Shown here in pieces: positions 30,469 through 40,127 of a DNA stretch of 64,000 bases. The stretch's first letter is position 1. Every line of letters begins with the position of its first letter. Both the position numbers and the translations under genes were made by a program. The stretch is from Neovahlkampfia damariscottae (Eukaryota; Heterolobosea; Selenaionea; Neovahlkampfiida; Neovahlkampfiidae): positions 54,418 to 118,417 of the forward strand of contig JABLTG010000040.1 of NCBI GenBank assembly GCA_016618085.1, read 5' to 3'. Under the pieces are notes generated by a model that did not search any database, was not told the origin of the DNA, and worked only from the letters and a program-made list of their open reading frames with translations.

Positions 30469-31278
30469 ATGGAATTAAATAATGAAGCTTGGGACCTGTT
30501 TTCTGATGAACTGAAAGAAGAAAAAGAGGAAGCAGTGGTTGACCCATTCAAAGAAGAGGACTATTTTCGTGATAAACAATTCAAAATGTCAAAAAGTGAC
30601 ACCATGCTGGATTTTAGTGATGTTTCTTTGTGTTTATCAACACATTATGATTCAATATTACGATGCGAAGTTAAATTCCAGAAGTGGAGAAACAATAAAT
30701 TAATTCAAATTTTGAATTTTGATAATCAAAGTGGAATTGGTCATTATACTAAGATTTTGGTTGCATTTCTGACAAATGAAAACTCATTGACAAGTTTATC
30801 ACTTTGTAGTTGTTCTCTTCAACCAAATCATGCAGAAGATTTTGCAAAAATATTGAAAGTGAATAATACTTTGAAGAACTTGAATTTATCATCTAACAAA
30901 TTCTGCAAACAAGGAATTGAACACCTTTTTAATTCATTAAAAATAAATCAATCATTGTCAATGTTAAAAGTTGGGAATAATCATTTGATATTAAATGATG
31001 AAACTTACATTCAAGAGTGTTTGAAAGAAAACAATGTGTTAACACATTTGGATTTGTCACACAATCTTATTTCCGATTTAGGAGTTGAAATTTTGTTGGA
31101 TGCATTATTTGACAATTCTTCCCTTACTGAATTGTTGTTTAGTGTGTATCTGCAAAAACCAATGAAAGAAAAAAAGGAATTTTTGTTAGAAAGAAATAAA
31201 ACAAATCATAAAATTGTGAAGCAATTTCCTTACATCTCAAAATTGCATTCACTCAAAAATATCAATTTTTCAATGTAG
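30469..31278 (+). CDS. leucine-rich-repeat protein (RNase-inhibitor type)
   Basis: 269 aa, intronless. After an acidic N-terminus, about five RI-type repeats of 28 residues run from residue 90 (LTSLSLCSCSLQPNHAEDFA, LKNLNLSSNKFCKQGIEHLF, LSMLKVGNNHL, LTHLDLSHNLISDLGVEILL). Such proteins are interaction scaffolds. No other domain, so the partner cannot be inferred. Confidence 0.75.
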   Translation: MELNNEAWDLFSDELKEEKEEAVVDPFKEEDYFRDKQFKMSKSDTMLDFSDVSLCLSTHYDSILRCEVKFQKWRNNKLIQILNFDNQSGIGHYTKILVAFLTNENSLTSLSLCSCSLQPNHAEDFAKILKVNNTLKNLNLSSNKFCKQGIEHLFNSLKINQSLSMLKVGNNHLILNDETYIQECLKENNVLTHLDLSHNLISDLGVEILLDALFDNSSLTELLFSVYLQKPMKEKKEFLLERNKTNHKIVKQFPYISKLHSLKNINFSM

Positions 31279-31337
31279 AATCCCAAGGAGAAGGCAGAAG
31301 AAAAATCAAGTTGTTGTAAATGCAGTTTCTGATTTAT

Positions 31338-31886
31338 TTATAGAACAGATTTTTTTTTTTTTAATTCTTCACAAATCCAGTCAAATCCTTCATATAATCC
31401 TTCACCAGTATGAGCACAACAATTTTGTATGAACCATTTTTGTTTGATATTCATTAATCCTAATTTTTCAGTGATTTCTGTTGAACTTCTTGCGTTCGGA
31501 AGATCTTGTTTATTTGCAAAAATCAAAACCAAAGCATCTTCCAATTCATCATTTTCTAATTCTTTGAGATTTTCTTTTGCTTCTTCAAATCTTTGATACT
31601 CATTTGAATCTACCACAATCACGACAACATTTGTTTCTGCATAATAATGCTTGGTCAATTGCCTAATTTTATCTCTTCCACCAACATCCCACATAGTTAT
31701 TTTAACGTTTTTCACTGTAACTGTTTCTACATTGAAACCAATTGTTGGAACAGTTGTAACATTTTCACCAAGAGCCATTTTATATAGAATGGTAGTTTTT
31801 CCAGCGGCATCAAGACCTATCATTAATATTTTACATTCTGGAAATTGAAACCAATATTTGTACCACGTTTGAAATAAGTTGCCCAT
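31338..31886 (-). CDS. Arf/Arl GTPase with arginine at the catalytic glutamine
   Basis: 182 aa from the first true ATG (MGNLFQTW). P-loop [18 protein letters not shown] switch I, WDVGGR switch [10 protein letters not shown]. The normal WDVGGQ glutamine is R. Otherwise it is a conventional Arf1/Arl protein that would recruit coats to endomembranes through an N-myristoyl group. Loss of the glutamine predicts slow GTP hydrolysis. CCAAT is 16 bp upstream of the ATG. Confidence 0.92.
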   Translation of the reverse strand: MGNLFQTWYKYWFQFPECKILMIGLDAAGKTTILYKMALGENVTTVPTIGFNVETVTVKNVKITMWDVGGRDKIRQLTKHYYAETNVVVIVVDSNEYQRFEEAKENLKELENDELEDALVLIFANKQDLPNARSSTEITEKLGLMNIKQKWFIQNCCAHTGEGLYEGFDWICEELKKKKSVL

Positions 31887-31984
31887 TCTAAATTGTAAAA
31901 CCAACCAATGAACATTGATTTAACACGTCAAATTCTAAAAATAAATATTTTGGACACGTATTGTTGTCCAATTAACACATCCCT

Positions 31985-32280
31985 CTATTTTTTACAATTA
32001 ATATCTTCAGCATTTTCTTCAGATATTTTAAGCAACATTTTATATTCATCACAAAAACTGATATTGCCTTCGTCACTCAGTGGTGTCCCAAATTCCTCTT
32101 CTTCTTCAGGCATTGGAATTGAAAAATCGATTTTCTCCATAAAGTTGATTTTATTCTTTTCGTTATCAGAATCTGTTTTTTTTGTTAATTCTTTTTTGTG
32201 AATTTTTTCCTCCGTTTTTCTATGGATTAGATTAAATTTAATTACTGTGCCAAAATAATCGCTAGTTGTTCTGTGTTCAT
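31985..32280 (-). CDS. small acidic protein, 89 aa, two exons
   Basis: Exon 1 (32280-32246, 35 bp) joins by a 26-nt intron (32245-32220), the shortest placed in this window, to 32219-31985. The protein starts MNTEQLAIILAQ and has a lysine-rich then glutamate-rich middle (MPEEEEEFGTPLSDEG). No family recognised. It shares a 56-bp divergent promoter with the acyl-CoA-dehydrogenase-like gene. Confidence 0.6.
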
Positions 32281-32306
32281 CTTCAAAAAAAACCAAACAA
32301 CTCTAA

Positions 32307-32311
32307 CCAAT
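32307..32311. promoter_or_regulatory. CCAAT box shared by a divergent pair
   Basis: ACCAATCA in the middle of the 56 bp between start codons 32280 (minus) and 32337 (plus): 26 and 25 bp from each. The symmetry strongly suggests a single bidirectional element. Confidence 0.6.
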
Positions 32312-32336
32312 CAGATAAGATCAGATTAATAGACGA

Positions 32337-33268
32337 ATGGACAGTCAATATTTTGAGTTATTGAACGCTTCTACTGATAAGAAATTCAACAATTTGAAAG
32401 AATGGTTCAAATACAAAGAAAGTATTGAAAAGAATACTTCTTCCTTTGAAACTGCGGTAATAAATATAATACCATTCATAAATCACAGGTTGTTGATGGA
32501 TTTAAATCAACAGTATTGTACATGGCTTTTTTAAATGGTTATGAAGCAGCTTGTAGTTTTATTTCAAAAAAAAATTTGACTTCATTTTGTGCAACAGAAA
32601 AAACAAAAGGATCACCAATTGACAGCACCAAAACAACGATAAAAAAAATAAATGAAAACTATTCAATAATAGAAGGCGAAAAAAGTTTTGTTACTTTTGG
32701 AAAATTTTCAAAACATTTATTGGTCACTGTGAAAGATGAAAATGAAAAATTAAAATGTATTTTAATTGATTCCAATGTTTCTGGAATTTCATTTGATGAG
32801 CCTCAAAAAAAATTAAATTTTTTAAATGAAGTTCCTCATTCGAAGATAAAGTTCAATAATATAAAAATATCAAATTCATGCATTTTAGAAGGAGATGGTT
32901 ATTCAGATTATTATAAGAAATTTAGAACAATTGAAGATGTGCATGTGATTGGAAGTTTTTTAGGATATTTCTTAAGAGTTGGACGTTTATCAAAATGGAA
33001 TGAATTTCTCTTGATTAGGATTTTAAAATTGATATTATCCTTAAATGATTTACTTCAATTTGATTTATTGAATCCGATAACTCATTTATTGTTGAATGAA
33101 ATTCTACAAGAATTTGGTCAGATAGTTGAAATAATTCTCAGTTTAGATTTTTACAATGAAGAAGAAAAGAGATTATTTTTAAGAGATAAAAATATTTTTA
33201 AAGTTGCCAATGCTGTTAGAACAAAAAGAACTGAATCAGCCATGAATATTTTAAAAAGTAAAATTTGA
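32337..33268 (+). CDS. acyl-CoA-dehydrogenase-like protein
   Basis: Two exons (32337-32456, 32489-33268; 32-nt intron) give 299 aa. The middle resembles the beta-barrel domain of acyl-CoA dehydrogenases: CATEKTKGSPIDST, GEKSFVTFGKFSKHLLVTVK, VPHSKIKFNNIKI. The N-terminal helical domain of the usual 380-aa enzyme is shortened and the catalytic glutamate cannot be located by eye, so activity is uncertain. It belongs to the divergent flavin-dependent ACAD superfamily. Confidence 0.55.
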
Positions 33269-33294
33269 ATAATAAATGCTGTAAATTTTTTATT

Positions 33295-33912
33295 TTAATT
33301 TTGCATTTGCGGATAAGAATCAACTACAGGTGCTCCTATAGGATAATCTTGTGGCATCGGAGTTACATCTTGAATTTGAGGATATGATTGTTGCATTTGG
33401 ACAGGAGAAGGTTGTTGAACGATTGTTGGCGCTGTTTGTACAACTACCACAGTAGGTGCTACTTGATTTGCTTGCTTTTGACTTTCATAAAATTTTGTTT
33501 GTAAATCTAGTTCAATAACTTTATCAGCTTTGTTGCTCTTAATGCAAACATAAAGAAAAACAACACATAGAATTATTGTAATGACTAAAACTACAACTGT
33601 AAATACTGTTCCTATTGAGCTTGTTACTATCATTACCACTGCATTAGATTTGTTAGCTTCAGCAGCAGCACTACCAGTAGCATTTCCTGGTGAAGCAACA
33701 GCAGAAATTCCAACAATAAATAAAATTGGAAAACAACATGCACATGGGATCACGCAACAGCATAAAAAACATCCAGATATCCAAGATAAAAGATTGAACG
33801 CTTTTGTTTTCGATGAAGAATAAATAGGTGCTTTTGGTCCTGAAGGTCCATTGTTTCTATTGTTATTTTGCATAAGAAGTCCACATAATAATCCGAGGAG
33901 TAACCAGTCCAT
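33295..33912 (-). CDS. membrane protein with proline/glutamine-rich tail
   Basis: 205 aa. A short N-terminal hydrophobic stretch, an asparagine/proline-rich link, a cysteine-rich hydrophobic segment (WISGCFLCCCVIPCACCFPILFIVG, cut here in description to its core CFLCCCVIPCACCF), and a long second membrane segment (VFTVVVLVITIILCVVFLYV). The last 60 residues are rich in P, Q, V and Y (SPVQMQQSYPQIQD), a likely cytosolic adaptor tail. The cysteines flanking the membrane are good palmitoylation candidates. No family recognised. The gap before it carries the hairpin at 34017-34059. Confidence 0.65.
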   Translation of the reverse strand: MDWLLLGLLCGLLMQNNNRNNGPSGPKAPIYSSSKTKAFNLLSWISGCFLCCCVIPCACCFPILFIVGISAVASPGNATGSAAAEANKSNAVVMIVTSSIGTVFTVVVLVITIILCVVFLYVCIKSNKADKVIELDLQTKFYESQKQANQVAPTVVVVQTAPTIVQQPSPVQMQQSYPQIQDVTPMPQDYPIGAPVVDSYPQMQN

Positions 33913-34016
33913 TTTGTACGTTTGCTATTTTGTAAAAGTTAGAATACAGCTGATTCCAACTCTTTTATTGGTGCAAAAAGAAAATCTTTCACCAATGAAA
34001 AATTAATGGTTTTGCA

Positions 34017-34059
34017 ATTTTGATTGGTGTTTGATTTTCTTTCAAACACCAATCAAAAT
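34017..34059. repeat. perfect 18-bp inverted repeat carrying two CCAAT boxes
   Basis: Arms 34017-34034 and 34042-34059 are exact reverse complements with a 7-bp spacer. Each arm holds a GATTGGTG/CACCAATC element, so two CCAAT boxes face each other. It lies between two minus-strand genes, about 105 bp upstream of the start at 33912. Confidence 0.85.
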
Positions 34060-34080
34060 CATTCTTTCTTCGAGTTTAGT

Positions 34081-34998
34081 TCATAAAAAATAAAAGTTTA
34101 AATTGAATAGCTTCCTTTTGCAAAAGATAATTTGATGAATTCTTTGTTTGGAGCATTTATGAACAAATTTGTCAATAAAATCTTCTTCAGTCAATGACAC
34201 TGTCAAAAATGAATGATTCAACAATTCATCAACAGTAGATCTATCCTGTGGGTTTTTTTGTAAACATTTTGAAATGAAGTCATTAAATTCTGTTGACCAA
34301 TCCGATTTACATTTTAATTCTGGAGGTTCTCGATGAGCAATAATAAACAATGCCCTCATTGGGTGCATATCACTCCTGGGTATTTCTAGGTCTGCAAGAA
34401 GTAAGCATAATATACCAAGTCTCCATATCATTGATTTCTTTGTGGTTATTTGTTGTTCTGTTATTTTTTCAGGTGATAAAAAATAATCAGAGAACATTGA
34501 ATCTCTTCTTGGATGTAATATCTCCTCATGAAATAAAAATTTAATCTTATTTTCATGAAATTGGAATCTATCCGGATTTCTAAGAAAAAATAAAAAGTCT
34601 ACTTCTTTTGTCAATTTTAAATAAAAATTAATAATAGTTCCAATTTCATTTTCTTCGAATTTATCTATCTTTAAAATTAATTCATCCAAATTCATTATTC
34701 CTGCTTCATAAATGTATTTTATTTCCTGTTGTTTTTTGTTTTGGCATAAATAAATTAATTTCTCAAAGTTTTTGGATCTATTTTGTGGTAGAATAAATTC
34801 TTTTGCCTCTTCATATTGATACTCTTTGAAACAAATTACCCTTTTAAAATTTTCTGAATTATAATTTCCACTAATTCGTTTTGTCAACGGTATTTTGGTA
34901 CCAAACATGAATTTGTCTTCTTCACAATAAAATGTATTTTCAGTGTAAGTTTCAAAACTACAGTTAATATCTACACTGTCACTGTCTGTTGAACTCAT
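34081..34998 (-). CDS. protein-kinase-like protein, probable pseudokinase
   Basis: 305 aa. The C-terminal lobe is kinase-like, with a helix-F to helix-I succession SMIWRLGILCLLLA, PMRALFIIAHREPPELK, FISKCLQKNPQDRSTVDELLNHSFL, most similar to STE20-type kinases. The catalytic loop is degenerate (LRNPDRFQFHENKIKFLF instead of HRDxKxxN...DFG) and no glycine-rich loop is seen. It is therefore likely catalytically dead and acts as a scaffold or regulator. It shares a 49-bp divergent promoter with the RWD gene. Confidence 0.65.
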   Translation of the reverse strand: MSSTDSDSVDINCSFETYTENTFYCEEDKFMFGTKIPLTKRISGNYNSENFKRVICFKEYQYEEAKEFILPQNRSKNFEKLIYLCQNKKQQEIKYIYEAGIMNLDELILKIDKFEENEIGTIINFYLKLTKEVDFLFFLRNPDRFQFHENKIKFLFHEEILHPRRDSMFSDYFLSPEKITEQQITTKKSMIWRLGILCLLLADLEIPRSDMHPMRALFIIAHREPPELKCKSDWSTEFNDFISKCLQKNPQDRSTVDELLNHSFLTVSLTEEDFIDKFVHKCSKQRIHQIIFCKRKLFNLNFYFL

Positions 34999-35026
34999 CT
35001 GATAAAGAGGGTGTGAATGAAAGCTA

Positions 35027-35031
35027 CCAAT
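35027..35031. promoter_or_regulatory. CCAAT box shared by a divergent pair
   Basis: ACCAATCA in the 49 bp between start codons 34998 (minus) and 35048 (plus). Confidence 0.6.
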
Positions 35032-35047
35032 CAGAATAGTTCCATAA

Positions 35048-35817
35048 ATGAATCTTGAATCACAACTCGAGGAGGTTAAAATTATGAAAAATTAAATTGA
35101 ACTTAGATTGAAGTACTTGAAAGCATATTTTTTGGTGAAGGTGAATTTCTGATACTCTCTCCTGATTTTCAAGAAATAAAAAAGAAAAAAAAAGTTTCGG
35201 AAATATCTTTTCAAATAAAATTAATACCAGAAGAAATATCAATCTCATTCACATATCCATTAAAATATCCAAATGATGTATTAAAATTTTCAATAAATTC
35301 CACCAAATTTTCATCAAAAGAAATTGAAGAATTGACTAATGGTTGCACAGAATTTTTGCATGAAAGATCAGGAGAAGAATCTGTGTTCGACTTGATTGAA
35401 TTTATAAAAGAAAATAAACCAGAAGAAATAAAAAAAATTGAATTGATTGAAGAAGAAATTGAGAATCCAACAAAAGTATTGATTGGTGTTCATTTTCATC
35501 ATATTTATGCAGATGGAAAAAAAAGAGAAATTCAAAATGGAAAATCTGTTTTTAAATTAAAAGGAATATATAAATTTGGTAAACCAGGAAGATTACTTGT
35601 TTATGGAAATCAAAATATTGTCAATCAATTCATCATGAGATTGAAAAGTTTGAATTGGCAAGAAATAAAAGTAAAATTTGAATATGAAATTGATTTAGAT
35701 GATAAATTAACAGAATATATTGGTGTCAATAATGACAATGAATTTTTAGAAATATTGAAAGACAAGAACATTGAAAATTATTTCTTTGAAATGATTGGGT
35801 TAAATAAAAAGCTATGA
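35048..35817 (+). CDS. RWD domain protein (RWDD2-like, with DUF1115-type C-terminus)
   Basis: A 27-bp first exon (35048-35074) joins through a 32-nt intron to 35107-35817; 245 aa. The RWD fold begins at once (LEEIEVLESIF, then SFTYPLKYPNDVLKF with the YPxxxP-like loop). The C-terminal half (VHFHHIYADGKKREIQ, FGKPGRLLVYG, LKSLNWQEIKVKFE) matches the DUF1115 part of RWDD2. Function of that family is poorly known; RWD domains bind E2 enzymes or kinases. Stop is 10 bp from that of the convergent hydrolase gene. Confidence 0.8.
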
Positions 35818-35827
35818 ACATTGAAGT

Positions 35828-37161
35828 TTATTCAATTTCTTTGTAGGCCATTGAATTTCTCAATCTTATCACATAAAAGACAATTCCTAAACCAATTAAA
35901 ACAGCAAGAATTAAAATGACATTCAAAATAGTTGAGAAAATACCATAGGACAAAAGTGATATGAAAATTAAATTTGAATGATCATCTGCTTCCAACCATT
36001 TGGAACAAAATTCATTTTCTTTGTTAACTTTTAAAGGATAGAAACTATTCAACATCATTGAAAATAGACATCCAAATTCATCCCATGCTCTATCATATTC
36101 ACTGTTATTGAAATAAGGTTTTGCTGTATCTGTCATGTGTGTAAAAACTATATTCCATTGTGGAATTACAAAAATTGTTTGACAACCATCACCAAGTGCC
36201 GAATAAATTCCCAAAGGTAAATTATGTGAATATTGTTCCAACCATTTGTTGTCTGTCCAGAACATGAAATCAAAATTCTTGTGTTCATAAGATGAAATTC
36301 TTTGGACCCATTTTTCAGAAATGATTTGATTCCCATTCCAATTTCCATTATTTAACATTAGTAATCCGAATTTTGCTAAATCTCTGGCTGATATCAGGAA
36401 TAAATAGGCTTTATGCTTTGATTTGTCACCATAAACATAAAAACCATCACCATCCGCAGTAAATGGTGGATATTTATCTTCTTTAGTTTCCATTAAACTT
36501 GTTATTTCTTTTCCCTTGAAATCAGTCATTCCAATTTTTTTGGCAACATTGTTGAAAAAGTAATTGTAAATTGTATCATTGGATACTTGTTCAAAAATCG
36601 AACCCAAAGTATTATAGTCCCAATTATTATATAGAAAGTATTCACCAGGTTTTTTTGAATCTCTTTGTGGTTTTTTAGGTAGAGACATTTCATAAATCGC
36701 GTCCTATAAATAATTTAAAAATGGAATTGAATTCTTACATGATATACTCCAGAAGTAGATCTCAACAAGTATTCAATAGTTGTACTTTTTTCTAATTCAC
36801 TTAATTTTGGTTCATAATCATCAATTTTTAAATCTTTTAAAGTTTGTTCTAATTTCAATTTTCCTTTATCAATTTCCATTGATAAAATGGAACTTAGAAG
36901 ACTTTTTCGAACACTTTTTGAAATGAATTTTTTGTTTGTTTTTCCATGTTCAAATATTATTTTTCCATCTTGAATTATCATCATGGATTCAGTTTTTGTT
37001 AAAAGTTTGAATTCTTTTAATTTATTTAATTTTTCTATATTCCATCCTTTTTTTTCAATTTCTTGGTCAGTGTATTTTTCCCATTTTTCACCATCTGGAA
37101 AATATTTTGCATTTGTTTGTATCACAAGTACACTAACCAACAAAATCAAAAAAAACTTCAT
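35828..37161 (-). CDS. membrane-anchored beta-lactamase/penicillin-binding-like serine hydrolase
   Basis: Exons 37161-36739 and 36703-35828 (35-nt intron) give 432 aa. An N-terminal signal peptide (FFLILLVSVLVIQTNA) and one C-terminal membrane helix (TILNVILILAVLIGLGIVFYV) place the enzyme in the secretory or lysosomal lumen or at the cell surface. The class-C-like SxxK is seen in KSVRKSLLSS, the YxN-type element in FLYNNWDYNTLG, and the GDGCQTIFVIP strand follows. Eukaryotic members (LACTB-like) are esterases or peptidases rather than antibiotic-resistance enzymes. Substrate unknown. A CCAAT box in a 52-bp gap is shared with the kelch gene. Confidence 0.75.
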
Positions 37162-37169
37162 CAATTTGA

Positions 37170-37174
37170 CCAAT
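37170..37174. promoter_or_regulatory. CCAAT box shared by a divergent pair
   Basis: Single CCAAT in the 52 bp between start codons 37161 (minus, serine hydrolase) and 37214 (plus, kelch). Confidence 0.55.
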
Positions 37175-37213
37175 AGGACTCAAGTAGCTCCATACAAGTC
37201 ATCTGAAGAATAA

Positions 37214-38290
37214 ATGAAAATATCAGTTGAAACTGAAGACCCTGATTTGCCTGCAAGAGCTGGTCATACCATGTATTGTTATGACGATTCCTTATTTTTA
37301 TTTTTTGGTTACGATTTTGCACTAGACGGTCCAACAAATTCCATACACCGACAAAAAAATGGAAAATGGTCAAAATTAAAAACAAGAGGAATTAAACCTT
37401 CAGAAAGTTATGGCCATACAATGTGCGAAAAATCATATGGAAAATTAATTTTTTATGGAGGTTCTTTATTGTACACTACTAAATAGTTAGGTATTAACCA
37501 AGAAAGTTATATCAACAAAATAACAGAATTTGATTGTCAAAATATGATGTGGAAGAATATTGAAAGCAAAAATTTAAGTTTTCATGAAAAAGGGATTTAT
37601 GAGCATTCAGCTGTTTTGAAGAATGATAAAATGTATATTTATGGAGGATATCCTTTGAGCATGAATTGTATCTATGAATTTAATTTTTCCAGTTTTGAAT
37701 GGAACATAATCGAAGAATCAAAAACGAATCCACCTCAAGCAATCATTGGCAGTTCAATGATTTACTTTGAAAATTCATTAATAGTTTTTGGTGGAAAAAT
37801 GGCGGATTCTCGTCAAACTAATGAGCTATTTGATTTCAATTTAAAAAAAAAGAAATGGAAATGCATCAAAACGACTCATTCACCCTCACCAAGAAAATAT
37901 CATCGATCTTTTTTATATCAAAACTGTATGTTGATATTTGGTGGATCTGATTCAAAAGGGAACTATTGTAATGAATTATACCGTTTAAATCTGATAAATA
38001 ATTTTTGGGAATTATTATCTAGAGATTTGACATCAAGATCTTATCATTCAATTTGTCAAAAATCTCCAACAAAATTCCATATTTCAGGTGGAGAAAATAG
38101 CACCAGTTATACATTGGAAGACTTTATTTCCATTGAATTTCATGATGAAACTACAATTTTTAATCAAAAAAAAAAAATATTTTCTTTTGAGTTATTATAT
38201 AAATTTGTTGATTGTCAATTTGAATTTAGTAATCAAATGAAAAGAAAATATAAAGAAATAGATTCATCTAAAAAAAAAAAAAAATTTTGA
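37214..38290 (+). CDS. kelch-repeat protein
   Basis: Exons 37214-37460 and 37491-38290 (30-nt intron that falls inside a YGG kelch motif) give 348 aa. About five kelch repeats are visible (RAGHTMYCYDDSLFLFFGY, YGHTMCE...IFYGG, EHSAVLKNDKMYIYGGY, IVFGGK, YHRSFLYQNCMLIFGGS, YHSICQ...ISGGE), forming a beta-propeller. The tail is lysine-rich. Such proteins bind actin, GTPases or ubiquitin ligases. No further domain seen. Confidence 0.85.
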
Positions 38291-38302
38291 AAACAGATTT
38301 TA

Positions 38303-39089
38303 TTAAATTTCAAATGCCATTCCAATGAAATCTTTCAAATTTTTCCATAAATTTTGTTTTGCTCTTTGTGGTAAATTTAAAATGATTAAAAATGCAAATA
38401 ATATTAAAACACCTATTAAAGTTTCCCATCTCAAAAATTTCTTTGAAAATTGTTTCAAAGTTGATAAGATTTCTAAAATTTTTGATTTTTTTTCCATTTC
38501 TAATTTTTTTGGTGTTTCTTTTACATTTCCAATAAATTCATTGAATACTTTTGTCAAATTTGGTTTTTGTTTTTTTTTTTCTTCTTCTTTTACAAATTTT
38601 TGTTTTTTTTTTAATATTGTTTTTAATTCTGTTTGAACCAATTGATCCATTTCAACAGATTGTTTTTTTAAATCATCCATTTGTTTTTCAGCTTCTTCAA
38701 ATTCGTTTAAATAAATTAACATCTGTATTCTATATTTTAATAAGTCAGTATTTTCTTTAAAGTTACAATAAAATTGAAAGTTTTGGAGGTATGAATTTAT
38801 TTTTTGGATAATAAGTTGTGAATAAAATTTTAGCATCATCAATCTGTTTTAATTCATATAAACTTTGAAATATCAATGACAAACAAATAGATTCAATTTC
38901 TAAATCTTCTTGTGTTAATTTTTCATCTTTAACTTTTTTAAAATTCGATAATGATTGTAATACATTTTCTTTTAAATTTTTTGGTTGAACATTATTAATG
39001 TTACAAAGTGTTTTGTATGAGTATTGAATAGTTGACTCAAAATTTCTTTGAAGGAATTGTGTTTCTGCTTGTTTTATGTTTTGGTACAT
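38303..39089 (-). CDS. TPR-like, tail-anchored membrane protein (frame break near 38840)
   Basis: Two overlapping frames: 39089 to 38763 (helical repeats, ETQFLQRNFESTIQYSYKTL) and about 38842 to 38303 (helices, a lysine/glutamine coil, then one membrane helix TLIGVLILFAFLIILNL near the end). No GT..AG intron joins them. Dropping one base in an AAAATTTT run (rc of about 38834-38841) would restore one frame. A TPR protein held by a C-terminal anchor resembles peroxisomal PEX26-like or ER receptors, but this is speculative. Start codons of this gene and of the LRR gene at 39114 are only 24 bp apart. Confidence 0.5.
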
Positions 39090-39093
39090 TTTA

Positions 39094-39098
39094 ATTGG
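39094..39098. promoter_or_regulatory. ATTGG box in a 24-bp divergent promoter
   Basis: Lies in the 24 bp between start codons at 39089 (minus) and 39114 (plus), the tightest divergent pair in the window. Confidence 0.55.
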
Positions 39099-39113
39099 AC
39101 AATTACTCAAACA

Positions 39114-40084
39114 ATGGAAGAGGAGGAAGAAGACACTTTTATTCCACCACAAATTTTTAATGCATTTGAGATTATAGATCGAACATCAAGACAAAAACAT
39201 CGAATATTATCACTTCCACAGTCACATTTGAATGATAAATTCTTAAATTTATTGATTGATGAAACTTTATCTTCAAATTTAGAAACACTTTGTTCATTCA
39301 TTTGGGAAATTAATTTAAAATCAAATCAACTCGTAAATTTTCCAATTTGTACAAAATAAAAAAATTAACATCTCTAAAAGACTTGAATAAAATAACACGT
39401 TTGGAAAGATTGAATTTAGAAGGAAATTATGTTAAAGAAATACCTATAAATGAATCCATTTACTCATTAAAATCACTAAATTTGAATAATAATCGAATAC
39501 AATATTTACCTTTGGATTTTAAATTTTGGAGTAATTTACGTACTTTAGATTTAAAATCAAATCAAATCTTGTTAATACCAAAATCAATTGAAAAATTAGA
39601 AAATCTAATAAGATTAGATTTATCTGGGAATTTAATAAAAGAAGTTCCAAAAGAGCTTGGGAAGCTTGAAAATTTAAAGGAATTATTTTTAGATGAAAAT
39701 AAAATATCTTATTTACCTTTTGAATTAATAAAGTTGAAGAATTTAATAAAATTGGGATTGAATGATAATCTCTGGGATTCTCCAAATAATGATGAATCAT
39801 TCAAGAAATTCTTTGTCAAAAAGAAAATTTCATTAAAGGAAAATTGTTTAAGAAAAATTTTGAATGAAGAAATTTCCATTGATAATTTTTGGTTACCATT
39901 AGATTTAAAGAGTAGTCTAAGTAATTTTAAAACATGTACAATTTGTAAAAAGAAATATTTTGAATGTGCAATTCAAGGAGTGGCTGTTGGATCAAGAATA
40001 TTCAAATCTCAAAAAATTGAAGTTCCAATTTTTTTTTCTGTTTGTTCTGAAGAATGTGGAAAAAATGTTGGAATAAATTTTTGA
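39114..40084 (+). CDS. leucine-rich-repeat protein with C-terminal cysteine cluster
   Basis: Exons 39114-39348 and 39381-40084 (32-nt intron) give 312 aa. An acidic N-terminus is followed by about seven typical LRRs (LERLNLEGNYVKEIP, LKSLNLNNNRIQYLP, LRTLDLKSNQILLIP, LIRLDLSGNLIKEVP, LKELFLDENKISYLP). The C-terminus has paired cysteines (CTICKKKYFEC ... CSEECG) that may bind zinc. Likely a scaffold of the RSU1/SHOC2-like type. Confidence 0.8.
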
Positions 40085-40127
40085 AACAAATGATTGATTT
40101 GATTGGATAATTATTTTTAATTGAATA

